Shown here: positions 9,395 through 21,091 of the stretch, piece after piece
Position numbering within the stretch: position 1 is the stretch's first letter
Layout of the letters: each line of letters opens with the position of its first letter
Assembly: GCA_003988855.1 (NCBI GenBank)
Contig: QYAI01000044.1
Coordinates: 1-64,000 of the forward strand
From: Arachnopeziza araneosa
Taxonomy: Eukaryota > Ascomycota > Leotiomycetes > Helotiales > Arachnopezizaceae
Length of the DNA: 64,000 nt
Direction: 5' to 3'
Notes under the pieces: model-generated
Told to the model about the DNA's origin: nothing
Databases searched by the model: none
Seen by the model: the letters and a program-made list of their open reading frames with translations, nothing else
Position numbers and translations under genes: made by a program

Positions 9395-10796
9395 ATGACC
9401 ATGGACCGGTTCCTGAACACATTCAGAATCCTGGAGGAGGAGGAGGAGCTGGCGGTGAGGGAGCGCGAGGAGCTTCAGCTGCATGATATGGAAGAGGATG
9501 CCTTTTTGCCAGGGAGCAGGACTGGGCCACGGAGGAAGAAGGACTCGGTCCTTACGCGTTGGATGCCACCCCGGATCAAGAAATTCTTTGAGAACGCTTC
9601 GAGAATCAAGGTAGGCGCTCAGGTTTGATGAACCTCGATGGAGGCTGATTCGTCACGTGCAGCTCGTGATTGCTGCGACGGTTGCTTTTCTGCTCTTCCT
9701 AGGTTCGATATCATATCTGAACAAGAAATATAAACTGCCTGTGTCACTGCCCGAAGAGAGTCTACTCCTCTCAAAAGATCTAGCAGACAGGTTGAAGGGG
9801 ACCGTGATCCCCGGATATATCCTCACTTACGGCAAGTCTTGACTCTTTCTCTAGACTTATTTCTGATGTTGGACAGCTCCATTAGTATTTCTCGACCAGA
9901 AAGAGACCTTCTTCCCCAGCGATCTAGCAACACACGTCGCCAACACCTATGCTGCGTTTAACTTCACGCCGATCATAGACGCGCCCTCGCCTCTGACCCT
10001 GGACAACCTGGATCTGATGAACCCCATCCGCGGCCAGGACGTCTGGCTCTCATCCAAGGACGCCGTCGTCGAGATGCCCTCGTTCCTGCACGGCGCGCGA
10101 CCCGACGCGCGCACGCTGCAGACGGCCAACGCCACCAGCAGCGTCATCGTCGCGGTCCCCAAGGCCGACGGCATCGTCGACGCCTTCTACCTGTACTTCT
10201 ACAGCTTCAACGACGGGCCGACGGCGCTCGCGCACCAGGTCGGCAACCACGTCGGCGACTGGGAGCACACCATGATCCGCTTCGCCCACGGCATCCCGCA
10301 GGCCATCTGGTACTCGCAGCACGACGGCGGCGCGGCATACGCCTTTACGGCCGTGGACCGCATCGGCGCGCGCCCCGTCGTCTTCAGCGCGCGCGGCACC
10401 CACGCCAACTACGCCGTCAGCGGCAGGCACGATTTCCACGACATCGACAGCGCCATCCCGCGCTACGTCGCCTACGACCGGACGTCCCCCGGCGCCCTGT
10501 GGGATCCCACGCTGCGGGCGTACTACTACGGCTTCGATACGGACGCCGCCGAGTTCACCGGCGTGGGAGAGGGCGGCGGCGGCGGCGGCACGCCCGAGCG
10601 GTACCTGTACTTCAAGGGCCACTGGGGCGACGAGCAGTTCCCGCCCGGGATGAAGGGCCAGCAGGAGTTCAAGGGCTTCTGGAAGTGGGTCGGCGGCCCC
10701 AAGGGCCCGCTGGACAAGCACCTGGACCGGGACGACGTGTGTCTCCCGACGGACGGGGGAGCGGTCAAGAAGTGCGAGATCAGGACGTCTCTGTGA
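9395..10796 (+). CDS. Vps62-like (DUF946) vacuolar protein sorting-associated protein
   Basis: Three exons: 9395-9610, 9663-9831 and 9877-10796, giving 434 residues. Intron 1 is GT-AG (52 nt). Intron 2 (9832-9876, 45 nt) begins GCAAGT, so it is a GC-AG intron; joining gives ILTY-A-PLVFLDQ in frame. An acidic, charged N-terminus is followed by one membrane segment (about residues 73-91, LVIAATVAFLLFLGSISYL). The Vps62/DUF946 core has YFYSFNDGP, VGNHVGDWEHTMIRF and AIWYSQHDGGAAY, then FSARGTHANY. Family members are linked to cytoplasm-to-vacuole protein trafficking in yeast, but the biochemical role is unknown. Exon 3 is markedly G+C-rich at third codon positions compared with neighbouring genes, which also creates long false reading frames on the other strand. 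Confidence 0.85.
9832..9876 (+). other. GC-AG intron in the Vps62-like gene
   Basis: The donor is GCAAGT and the acceptor is GGACAG. The flanking exons join in frame only with this choice, and no GT donor nearby gives the conserved reading. The 45-nt length is typical for this window. Confidence 0.8.
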
Positions 10797-11237
10797 ATGA
10801 GAGCGCTGCGAGGGGACCAAGTATATAGCATGTAGATCAACACGAACGAGGGAATCTGCTTTCATGTTGACAGTTCTTCATTTACGACTATGATTAGGGT
10901 ATGCTTGTGACTATATGATGCTATTTGGGGGGTATAATGCAAAACGAGAAGACCAATCCGGACCAAGAGCAGTCAACCAACGCAAGCCGTCCGATCCAAT
11001 GCCAAGAAAAGAAACAAGTACTGCTGCCAGAGTCGGGTATCTATGTGAAGGGACGAGAAGAGTTTCAATGACCAATCCCGTCTCTCATCGCCTGTGTTCG
11101 CTATCCATGGTATCTTGTAAACGCCGTAAGCTCCTGAGTGATCTTCACGCCTGTATCCATGTTGAATCTGGATGCATCTGTGTTCTCCAGCCGCTCTTGA
11201 GGAAACCCGGTGAGATCAGTCGCAGCTCGTGTTGCCG
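10797..11237. other. Spacer between converging genes
   Basis: The 3' ends of the Vps62-like and Yippee genes face each other here. Small plus-strand reading frames are present but show no domain. Nothing else was seen. Confidence 0.5.
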
Positions 11238-12077
11238 TCAATCTTCAATAATAACAGTAACCTGCTTCCTCCCTACTCTCCTTCCCCTCCTTCGTCTCAC
11301 AATGTCCTTATCCCACACCCCGGCAAAGAGATCGTCGCACTCATCCTCATCTTCACTATCGAAAACGACCTCCTCATCATCCACCCACTCGGCTTCTGCC
11401 TCCCCGATCCCTTCTCCGCCCTCTTCCACAGTAGTTGCAACATCCTCCCAGCCGACACCCAGCACCACCCTCTTCATCTCAAGTATGCACTTCCCAATCT
11501 TATACCTCTGCGCAGGCTCTCTCGCATCGACATATTTCCAGCCCAGCACACTGGCACAGATGGTACAGGTCACATCGGCGACGACGTGTTGACCCGTCAG
11601 GAGCTCGCGATTCACGTTCCGGCCGATCTTGGTGTTGATCAGCTCGTCGGACTTGTTTGGGGGGGAGACGAGGTACGCGCGTCCGTGCCGGCCGGTGAAG
11701 CCTTTGGAGACGATCTGGGAGGTGAATGCGATGTCGGTGGCGCAGTTCAGACAGCGGAGGATGTTGGGATGGATGCGAGAAAGGCGGGGTGTACGTTTGG
11801 CTGCAGGTGAGGAGGTGGTGATCGAGTCGAGTCCGCGAAGGGCGTATTCGAGGGAGGCTACGGCAGTGAAGGAGGGAGGGATGAAGGTTGCGGATGGAGG
11901 TGAGGAGCTGGGAGTTGAGGTGGAAGAGTTGCTCAGCTCAGGGACAGAGGAGTTGGATGATGTGCTGGAATGGCGGCCACGCTCGCTGGTGGTGGAGGGG
12001 TAGAGGGGGCGGTAAGGGAGGGAGAAGGAGGGGAGAAGATAGGTTGCGAACAGAGGATGTTTGGGATCGGGCGTCAT
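11238..12077 (-). CDS. Yippee/Mis18-type zinc-binding domain protein
   Basis: A single exon of 279 residues from ATG 12077. Residues 1-90 are Ser/Thr/Pro-rich and probably disordered. The Yippee domain spans about 105-205: LRCLNCATDIAF supplies the first CxxC, GFTGRHGRAYLV and NRELLTGQHVVADV are the conserved middle, and CTICASVLGWKYV supplies the second CxxC, followed by QRYKIGKCILEMKRV. The C-terminus is very acidic (SEDEDECDD) and then basic (RRRRGRRVGRK), unlike the roughly 110-130 residue Moh1/Yippee proteins. Yippee proteins resemble the fold of the cereblon drug-binding domain; their fungal role is poorly known. The domain call is strong; the role of the added tails is inference. Confidence 0.88.
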   Translation of the reverse strand: MTPDPKHPLFATYLLPSFSLPYRPLYPSTTSERGRHSSTSSNSSVPELSNSSTSTPSSSPPSATFIPPSFTAVASLEYALRGLDSITTSSPAAKRTPRLSRIHPNILRCLNCATDIAFTSQIVSKGFTGRHGRAYLVSPPNKSDELINTKIGRNVNRELLTGQHVVADVTCTICASVLGWKYVDAREPAQRYKIGKCILEMKRVVLGVGWEDVATTVEEGGEGIGEAEAEWVDDEEVVFDSEDEDECDDLFAGVWDKDIVRRRRGRRVGRKQVTVIIED

Positions 12078-13455
12078 TTCGTCTTTGGAATTCTCTGTAT
12101 TGATCCCTAGCAGAATCGAGAGTGTATTCTGTCGGGGGACACAGTCAGAGCGGAAGAGCTGGTGGGAGTGGTGTGATTATTATACCATAACCGCGCTGTC
12201 TATGATGCTCACACCAGCCTCGCGTGGCTTTCGGCTTGTCGGAACAGAAGCATCATCGAGCGTGGAAGCGCCGGATGTATTGAAGGGGAGAGAGAGTCAA
12301 ATCGGAGGCCATGGTCAAGTGCGGTGTGGAGGGAGAAGTGTGTGTTGGCGCTGATCATTCTCGTCCCTTTGTTCCAGGAGCCTCGCACAAGCCACATGCA
12401 GTCTTCCCCTCCTCCGTCTGTCTCGGCAGTCTCGATAAGGAACTGATAAGCTGCATGGACTTTATATGAAGACGCCCATGCCAACCCTTTTCATCCTGAT
12501 GATGTATCTAGGATGGAATCATCTCGTTCTCTGATCTTTCCCTCTTCCCTCTTCCCTCTTGTCCGTGCTGGAGTATTTTGCTTCCAGATGCGGCCGCCAA
12601 AGAAAGAAACCCGCGATTCCGGATGACCCTTTGCGCGTGTGATGCCACAGGCTGAGAAAGCATTGGCCGTCGTGATCGGGTGGTGATTCCGCGCTCACAT
12701 AACCGCTTACAGTCAAGCCCTTTCCAGCTGAGCCTGTGCACCGAAGGTGATGACAATATGCTTCCATCAGGCACGCTTGGGAAGCAGCAGAACTCCCGCA
12801 GGGTCAGTTGTGCAACCTCACGTGATCTGATCGTTGAAGGCACCTTACGGCTTGCCAGGCAGTGTTCACTTTAGGCTTGTTCAGAATGAACGTCTCTTAT
12901 CTTCGGATCAATCATTTCCAAAAATAGACTGTTGAGATAGGAAGAGTTGAGAGTGAGGAAAGAAGAGACGATATTTACTATGTGCAGCGAAGCACGGCAT
13001 TCTCGTTGATGATCCGGTAGGGACCAGTTAAGGACTTAGCTTGGCACCTCGAGATCCTAGCCAATGATCCATTCTGACTTCCTCTTTATCAGTTACCAAT
13101 ACATCCTGGGAGAGATTGCGCCATGACAATCACAAAACCAACAAGCGACATCCCCTGAGATTAAGCGAGTCACCATATTTACTACGTCAACTTCTCTATC
13201 CTTTTTGAGAACGTGAACGATCCACGACCTCTTATACCTTCCAAGAATAACTTCTCAACTCAATTTCAATAGCGTCAGAGAGCAGGCGTAAATCTTGAAA
13301 GCACGTATGAGTACTCAGACTCGTTAGATTCAATCATCAATCATGACTTCATTCATATTACACTACCAATAAATAATCCATCTATCTATATTCAACATCC
13401 GACTGATTCACTCGTAGATTGATTGTCTTCTACCATCTTCTTTACAAAAACACTA
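12078..13455. other. Intergenic stretch, no gene recognised
   Basis: It holds the promoter of the Yippee gene and the 3' flank of the carboxypeptidase gene. Several 60-110 codon frames occur on both strands, but none has conserved motifs or splice support. Confidence 0.5.
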
Positions 13456-15308
13456 TCAAATCTTCATATATCCCCTTCTCTCCCTCCTTGGCGGTGGTGC
13501 CGTCCCGTTCCCGAGTGGTTGAGTACTCTGTGCAAACCCAGGATCTGTCGTGAAAGGCACGGTGCTACTCAGACTATCAATTCTACCCAACAAGAACTCC
13601 AGATGGCGATAACTGCTCGAAGGTTGGTATTGAGGGATCTATTTCGTTTGAATCAGCTACTCTCCTTCCGCTCCAAAGAAAGAAAACATACCATATGTCC
13701 CGATAAATCCTGTGAAACCCAAGTTAACCCACGCTCCGTGTGGGTAGTACCCATAACACCACTAGCGCTCAATGTAGATAGAGAAAGATCATCATGATAC
13801 GGGACGTAGAAGGGCTCGGTCGGTTTAGTCTGGAAGCCTTGCTCTCCACCCCACGTCATGTTTTGGATCATAAGGAGGGTGCCATTAGCTAGCAAGACCA
13901 TATCGAGTGCGCCATGAGCGATAATTGTGCGTTTACTGCGCTCGATGACGCCGGGGAGAACACTAACGCCAGATGGAGGAGAGGTATCGCCCGAACCAAC
14001 AAATACGTTGATATTGGCGCATTCTTCCCAATTAATATGCGGGGCATGAATGGCTCTCTGAACATCCGTTCGGTTGAAGTAGATATTTGTGCCTTCTGGA
14101 AGATAGGGAATAGATCCAGGGAAGCCGAGAACATCCCATAGGATTGGACAAGTTGTAGCTATCTGGTAGATATCAAAGCATGGGTTGATGTTAAAGACTT
14201 CGTTATTAACAAGTTCATAAACCTGACAATCGTCGGAGTTGGCCCCCGGTAGGTTCTCTGGAGATGGAAAAGGCCCTGGTGGTGGGAAAGTGAGGTAAGT
14301 CGAGAGGAAGTCTGTGTATCCACAGGAGTCTGACAGGTTATGAATCTCCGTATTGAAGGTGTCATTGAAAGGCATAAGCCCGCGCCAGTAATCTACGAAA
14401 GGCACGATAGGGATTTCATTGGAAATTGCGTTGTAGGTTGACGAAGGATCATAAATCATGGTGGCTTCCAAATTATGGTACTATCTTTGTCAGCTGCCTG
14501 CTCTTGCCTTGGAAGGTGGACTTACACAAGTATCGTTCTTATTCAACATTGCATCCGCGATGTATGGAACGTAATAACCGGCATAGGACTCTCCTGTGAT
14601 GAAAATTTTTCGATTTTGCAGTTTAAAAGTATCCACAAAATTTTCCCAGAAGCCTAAAAACTGTGCTGCTACATCTTGCTCATCCTGAGCGCTCGGCACA
14701 CCTCGAGAAAACCCAGTCCCAACAGGCTGTTCAACCCAAACCACATTTGTGAGATTTGTCCAAGAGTATGGATTTGGGACTGGTTTATAGGTACCATATT
14801 GCCAGAGGAATGGTCCATTCTCTTGTAAAAGACCTTCAAGAGAAGAACAACCAGGCTGATTAACGTCAATTTGATATCTGGAAATCGAACTAGACGGAAC
14901 TTACGCCTCCATTGAGCCAAATTAAGATTTCGTCTGATGCTTGTGGGTTCTCGGAAGGAAAGAACCAAAAATATAACTCTCGCGACTCGCTCGCATTCTT
15001 TGAAATAGGTAGCAATCCTGCATATGATTCTCCAATATCAAAGTCAACCTCTGGGATGCGTCTTCCATGCACAGAGAATTCTTGATCTTCATCAGCTCGG
15101 TTCGGATATTTAGCAGAGGAGATTTACTTCGAGTGTGGTCTGTCAGATATGCAGACGAGGTATCTCGCTGTTTCAAAGGTTCGGCCCGGGGTGCTTGTCG
15201 CGCCTGCTTCTGTGGTTTATCTTCTCTCCCAACGTGTTTCAAACTTCTACCAGCCGATACTACGCCCACAGCAACTGTCAAGACCGAGACCAATTTTGAG
15301 AATCGCAT
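13456..15308 (-). CDS. Secreted serine carboxypeptidase (S10 family), with a 1-base frameshift in exon 1
   Basis: Exons on the minus strand: 15308-14905, 14855-14526, 14480-13692 and 13638-13456, with GT-AG introns of 49, 45 and 53 nt. The N-terminus (MRFSKLVSVLTVAVGVVSAG) is a signal peptide. The S10 core follows: ESYAGLLPIS, LYFWFFPS, IWLNGG-PGCSSLEG, WVEQPVGTGFS, then the nucleophile in ITGESYAGYYVPY, the acid in HGALDMVLLANG and the His in LSGHM. The frame breaks near 15074-15080: the start frame ends in KIKN, and FSVHGRRIPEVDFDIG continues one base out of register, as if one T were missing from a run. No intron of workable size fixes this. It is either a recent mutation or a sequencing error. 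Such enzymes trim C-terminal residues from peptides outside the cell or in the vacuole. Confidence 0.85.
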
Positions 15309-16779
15309 CTTGAGGCCTGAAGCACCTCAAATGGAAGAAAAATAAAGAAACTTCGGGAAGAAGTCTAAAGAAGAGAGACGCAGATAAAGTAGAGGGGTGC
15401 GCAAGCTTTTCATTCTCCCAGCAACCCAAGTTTAAATAGCAATAAATAAAAATAAAGGCTCGGCGATGACGACTAGAGGAATTCCCTGTCGGACATACAG
15501 CAGATCCATATCCAGCCAATGCCGTTGCGATGGGTTCTGGGGCGACCCCTTGCGAAAACATGGCAGTCCCTGTTGATATCTTGTCGGCTAGGCTTTTAGA
15601 GACGGGACGTCAGATTGATTGATTCACACAGGTCAGTACCAGCTACTTGGGGCAAGTGGGCGGCTAAAATGCTTTCTCGTGCTGCGTGAAGTCAATTCTG
15701 ACCTTCCCTTTGAGCTGTAGCGTTGCGGAGGATTACAATCGTGCGCGGTGGCGGGGCAAAGACGTTATTCTTTGGACTCGGATGGACAGCTCCTCACCCA
15801 GCCATGTATGGTAACATTCCGGTCCGGGAGATGGAATGCGCCATCTTTTTTCCTGAGCATGCCAGGTTTTTACCGAGCATGAGGGCCATACTTCGTAGAG
15901 CAGAGCAATTCTGCAGCGAGATGAGTTTGTCCATAAAATATAATATAGCCATGGGTTTGGCCTGCGCCCAAAGTGCCTGCCACCTTCACTCGCTTCTTTC
16001 AAGATCCCGACCTTTCTTCGTGCGGGCTAATGTTGCGACTGGTACCGTACCGGTACTTTATGGCAACAATTCATCGTGAGGCCAACCTTCCTGACTTGTA
16101 CTGGATTGAATATCTTCGTTTCTCTTTTGAGTAATAAAATGGTCAGAAGAGGCGGGAGAGATGCAGTAATCGGTCGATCCCTTGGCGTGCGCCACTTCCG
16201 AAGCCTCAAGGTGAACCCCATTCTTTTGCTGGGTTTGGAGAAGTCTTCCAGAGGGATTCTGCTAGACTCGTGCAATTTATCAGCAACACGAGATTAACAG
16301 AAGAAAGTGCAGACTTAGGTAATCTTTTATTTCCATGTTGAATTGCAGCGAAATGAATACGAATGCAAGGTATTCCAGGTATGAAGTGAAGTGAAATATG
16401 TCAATGTCCGCTTGAACAGAGAAAATCTCCTGATGCTGTTGTTCAATCATTCCGGTTTCCATGAAAGGTACAGCTCAAAGTAGTGTCTTGAAGAGATGAT
16501 GGAGAGGAGATAGGAGAGAAAGATCTCGAAGCGAAGGAGAGTCTGTTGATGAAAATGGAAACTTCGACGAAAAGGGAAGGCTCATCACAAGCATCGGTTG
16601 AAACTGCTAGGAAATATGGGAAGAAAAGCATTACATGACGTCTCAATGTATATTCGGTGCCTGCTGCGCTCAAAGACGAATTCTATCAATCCGGAGAATT
16701 CGCAGGAAGTATCGCGAGTCTTGTATAATATCCTCAATGCGGGAGATTCATGTAAGGAATTGATCGATGGAGTTGGATT
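15309..16779. other. Intergenic stretch, no gene recognised
   Basis: It holds the carboxypeptidase promoter and the 3' flank of MRF1. No conserved protein, tRNA or repeat array was seen. A frame of 118 codons at 15723-16079 has no domain-like features. Confidence 0.5.
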
Positions 16780-18107
16780 TCATTTACTCTTGATGCTAGC
16801 AGCATCAGCTTCATCCTCTGCGAGCATCCCCTCAATCTCTCTATCCCCAAGCCAAGTCCTCACACTGTCAATGACCTTCTCCAAATCATGACCGCCCTCC
16901 ATAACATCATCGAGATTAAACACGGCCATTCCACTTCTATGATCGGTGACTCTCTGCTGTCCATAATTATATGTCCTCACTTTGTCTCCTCTACCCATTT
17001 TTGCAACCCCGATCACACCTCTCCGTAACTTTGCTACCTCCTCCTCTCTCGCTTCTCTCTTCGCTTGGGCAAGTTTCGAACGAAGCAGCATCCACGCTTT
17101 TGCACGATTCTGATGTTGCGACCGCGAATCTTGCATCGAAACGACCGTATTCGTAGGCTCATGCGTCAATCGCACGGCAGAATCTGTGGTATTAACATGC
17201 TGACCTCCAGCACCTCTGGCACGCATAACATCCGTTCTCACATCTGTAGGATTGACGTAGTAATCGCTTTCGGGGTCATTGAAATCTACTTCATTTATGT
17301 CTAGGACATCACTAGGATTGAGAGGTAGGCTGGGTAGGACTAGAACTCCCACTGCGCTGGTGTGTGTTCGTCCTTTCGTTTCTGTAGCTGGCACACGCTG
17401 TACTCGGTGTACACCTGCTTCACTGCGTAGTTGCCCATATGCGCCAGGACTCTCGATTTCGAGAATGGCTTCTGCAAGTGCTGTTTCTCCACTGCCACCA
17501 TCGGCGACATCGTATTTTAGCAAGGAGGTTTTCATCCCTCTCCGCGCACAGTATGCAGTGTACATTTTCAGCAGGTCACCAGCGAAGATTGCAGCTTCGC
17601 TTCCACCCGCGCCAGGCCGAAGTTCGATCAGACATGGCAAGTCCTCAAAGGGATGTTTAGGCGTAAGTGCCGTTGTCAGATTCTTTGAGATACTTTCTAG
17701 TTCGGCATTTGTGGCTGCTAGATCCTCTGCAGCTAATTCTCGAAGCTCTTCGTCGGTTGTAGGATCTTTGATGAGAGTGTCCAATTCTGCGAGAGACTCT
17801 TGGCTCTTTTCCCAATCCCTCAATGCTTCCGTCACGCGTTTGAGTTCTCCGATACGTTTGGATGCTTTCGAATCGAATGTATCCGATGTTTCCTTACTCA
17901 ATCGGTCGTGTTCGGATGCCATATGCCGTGCTCTTGCGAGCAGAGCTGGCGAAAATGAAGCATTGCTGGCTGTGTTGGGATAAGCAATTGATTTCGAGAT
18001 GTTGAGGACTGTAACTTACTTGTACTGGAAAATCGTATTTGTCGCCGTCTACCAGGCTTGAGATATGTGTTTATACATCTGCGACAGATCCAAGGAGCTC
18101 CAAACAT
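16780..18107 (-). CDS. MRF1: Mitochondrial peptide chain release factor 1
   Basis: Two exons on the minus strand: 18107-18020 and 17945-16780, with a 74-nt GT-AG intron, giving 417 residues. The first 30 residues (MFGAPWICRRCINTYLKPGRRR) are basic and suit a mitochondrial presequence. The release factor PCRF domain contains LIELRPGAGGSEAAIFAGDLL. The peptidyl-hydrolysis loop reads RARGAGGQHVNTTDSAVRL with the GGQ motif, and SQHQNRAKAW follows. This protein recognises UAA/UAG in mitochondria and releases the finished chain. It is divergently arranged with the gamma-glutamyltransferase gene across 217 bp. Confidence 0.95.
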
Positions 18108-18324
18108 AATCGTTGATTTCTGATGGAGCTCTCCTGAAGCTTTCTTAGCTTTTGGTATTTTGTTCTCCGCCTTCCTTTTTCAGCGATGTGATGCCGTTTT
18201 GCCGTTTCTATTGACAACCCCACCGGCGTCGGCATTCCCTGGTTATCACTCTTTTACCTATTACTCATAATCTTGTTCATTTAATTTGACTCTTCTTGTA
18301 CAAACTTTCAAGTAGGATCTCGTT
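18108..18324. promoter_or_regulatory. Bidirectional promoter region between MRF1 and the gamma-glutamyltransferase gene
   Basis: Only 217 bp separate the two start codons, so both promoters and 5' untranslated regions must share it. No specific factor site was identified. Confidence 0.6.
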
Positions 18325-20372
18325 ATGGCTTCCAGAATTCATTACTCACGTTTCCTTAGGACAATTCATACTTCACCTCGTCTCACCATGCCTCTCAATG
18401 CAAGCTCTATTTATGCGGCCGAGGATCCGGAATTCTCATTCTTTCCAAGTAGGAGAAGCGTTGTACATAGCACTGAGGGCATGGTAGCATGTACTCAACC
18501 ATTGGCAGCGAGATGTGGTCTCAAAATACTAGATTCGGGAGGAAATTGTGCTGTGAGTTTTGCATCCCACTTTCATGGAACTATCTGATGAGAACTGTAC
18601 AGGATGCGGCAGTTGCCGTTGGTATGTCTTGAAGACTTGATTTGAAATATTCTAATGATCTCAAGCTGCTGGTTTGAATTTAACGGAGCCAATGTCCACC
18701 GGAATCGGTGGGGACATGTTCTGTTTATTCTATGATGCCGAAACAAAGAAAATCGAGGCTATGAATGGCTCTGGTCGGGCTCCAGCGAAGTCTACTTTAG
18801 AAGCTGTTCGAAAAGATCTTGGCCTGAAGGAGGGAGAAGAGAGTAATATTCCCATGCATAGTGTTCATGCCGTGACTGTGCCTGGTGCAGCAGCTGGATG
18901 GGTGGATACCATTGAAAGATTTGGAAGCGGGAAACTATCCTTGGAGCAAATTTTATCACCTGCCATTGAACTAGCAGAAAGAGGATTTCCTGTTTCTGAA
19001 CTCTGTTCGGTATCGGTAAGTAACCTAAACCTCTTAACAGCAAGTGCTTATTCAATAATAGTGGAGAAAAGGAGAAATTTTGCTTCGAGACGCTTCTCCA
19101 AATTACGGCGAATTGCTCAAACCTGACCCAGAAGGACTCAATAACTACCGTGCACCTCGTCCAGGAGAATTGTTCAAGAATCCAAATCTGGCAAAGACTT
19201 TCCGAGCCGTAGCAAAAGATGGCAAGAAAGGCTTTTACGAAGGGCCCATTGCAGAAGCAATAGTCAAAGTCATCAAAGCCCGTGGTGGCTTCCTCGAACT
19301 TGAAGATCTCAAGAAACATATGGAACTGGGAAGCGAGAAAGTAGAACCTATTTCCTACGTTTTCAAAGGCCAAGGTTACGCCAAAACAGAAGAAAAATAC
19401 GTTGACGGTGTCTCTGGCCAAGGCAGCAAAGAAACGAGCAATCATGGCGTTGAACTCTGGGAGCACCCTCCAAACGGCCAGGGTATCGTCGCCCTAATGG
19501 CTCTAGGCATCCTCGAAGCCCTCGAAGAATCTGGCACCATCCCAACCTTCACGCCCTCCCAACATAACTCCCCTGAATATCTCCACGCCCTAATCGAATC
19601 CCTCCGTATCGCCTTTGCCGACGCCTCCTGGTGGGTAGCCGACCCCGCCCAATCCACCGACCCCGCCGCCCAATTGACATCGAAACCCTACCTGCGCGAA
19701 CGAGCCAAGCTCTTCGATCCCCACCACGCCTCCACCAAGATCTACGACCACGGCTCCCCGGCCCACAACCACAGCGACACGGTATACTTTGCCTGCACCG
19801 ACAAACATGGAAACGGAATATCCTTCATCAACTCCAACTTCGAGGGCTTCGGATCAGCCATCATCCCAGCAGGCACCGGCTTCGTCCTCCAAAACCGCGG
19901 CGCCAACTTCCGCCTCTCCCCTCCTAACCACCCCAACATCATCGCCCCGTTAAAGCGCCCCTACCACACCATCATCCCCGCCATGGTGACCAACACCTCA
20001 GACAACAGTCTCCACAGCGTGTACGGCGTGATGGGCGGGTTCATGCAGCCGCAAGGCCAGATCCAAGTCTTGCTGAACATGATTGCGTTCAAGTACAACC
20101 CCCAGGCTGCCCTTGACGCGCCGAGATTCTGTATTGGTGCGGAGGGAATACCGGGGGATGGGAAGGGCAGGAAGGTGTTCTTGGAGGAGGGGATTAGTGA
20201 GAGTGCGTGCGAGAAACTGAAGAGTATGGGCCATGAAGTTGTTATTACTACGGGGCACAAGAGGAGTGTTTTTGGGAGGGGGCAGATTATCAGAAGTCAT
20301 GTGGAGGACGGGAGGGTAGTGTTTTCGGGGGGAAGTGACCCACGAGGCGATGGAGGAGCTTTCCCAGGTTGA
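18325..20372 (+). CDS. Gamma-glutamyltransferase / glutathione hydrolase
   Basis: Four exons: 18325-18552, 18603-18621 (a 19-nt micro-exon), 18666-19015 and 19062-20372, giving 635 residues. All introns are GT-AG, 44-50 nt. The micro-exon supplies DAAVAV inside the family motif GGNCA-DAAVAVA-AGLNLTEP. Further family blocks are STGIGGDMFCLFYD, VPGAAAGWVDTIERFGSGKLSLE, ESLRIAFADASWWVAD and, near residue 439, the Thr in HSDTVYFACTD, expected to be the self-cleavage site and nucleophile. GGFMQPQGQIQVLLNM and the acidic end complete the fold. The enzyme cleaves the gamma-glutamyl bond of glutathione. Two in-frame ATGs (18325 and 18388) flank a basic, Ser/Thr-rich segment, so a mitochondrial-targeted long form and a cytosolic short form are possible. 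Confidence 0.92.
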
Positions 20373-21091
20373 TTGAAGTTGCTTGGAGAAGAAACGGTTC
20401 CGGTATCATCAGTTGAAACGGAAAAATGTAGAGTTTGAATCACAATATCATCAAATTAGATAGGTCTCTACATCAATGAATTTCATTCATTCCTGTATCT
20501 TAGCTCTCCTTTCAGTTTTAGCATGAGCAGTAGCAAGCCAAGTCAACCCAACCGCTACTCTGCTCAAAGCTCCTAGCAAATCCTGAATGAATACACCCAC
20601 TGCTCCATCTTCAGCCCTAGCTTAAATACAGCCAAGCTCTCAAGCAATGATCAACCAATGCACCATTCTAATCACCCCTCCATGCCCCAGAAATCAGCCA
20701 ACCACGCTCCGCAATGCATTTATTCTGATAATACAGTCCGCAATGCCGCCCAGTTGGAAAGTGAACGAGTACCATTGCGACCGCTCGCATGGTATGATGG
20801 TATCGATTGATTGTACTCATACAGACAAATGAAAATTTTGTAAAAGGTCGCTCACTCGCTAGCCTCTCAAGGAGAAAGGGTACTGCCGATGAATCGCGAC
20901 CAAACGCAACGTAATAACGCCATAGATGCAGTTCTGGTACAAAAAAACATAATCGAAGGGAAATCGGTTTTTGGTTCCCCTAGTGGTATCATGGAAAGGA
21001 ACAAGGCGAGTTCTATGAGCAGCGGTAGCCACAAGGACCTGGCCATAGTGAGTCGAACAACGATATTCCCAGCATCGTCAACAGCAGACGC
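20373..21091. other. Spacer between converging genes
   Basis: The 3' flanks of the gamma-glutamyltransferase and PNUTS-like genes meet here. Nothing else was recognised. Confidence 0.5.

Noticed and set aside
10050..10865. A 271-codon minus-strand frame opposite the Vps62-like gene
   Set aside because: It is a mirror of the G+C-rich third positions of the real gene; its translation is Val/Arg/Ala/Gly-rich without domains.
11229..11810. A 193-codon plus-strand frame opposite the Yippee gene
   Set aside because: The minus-strand frame has the conserved Yippee domain, so this is its shadow.
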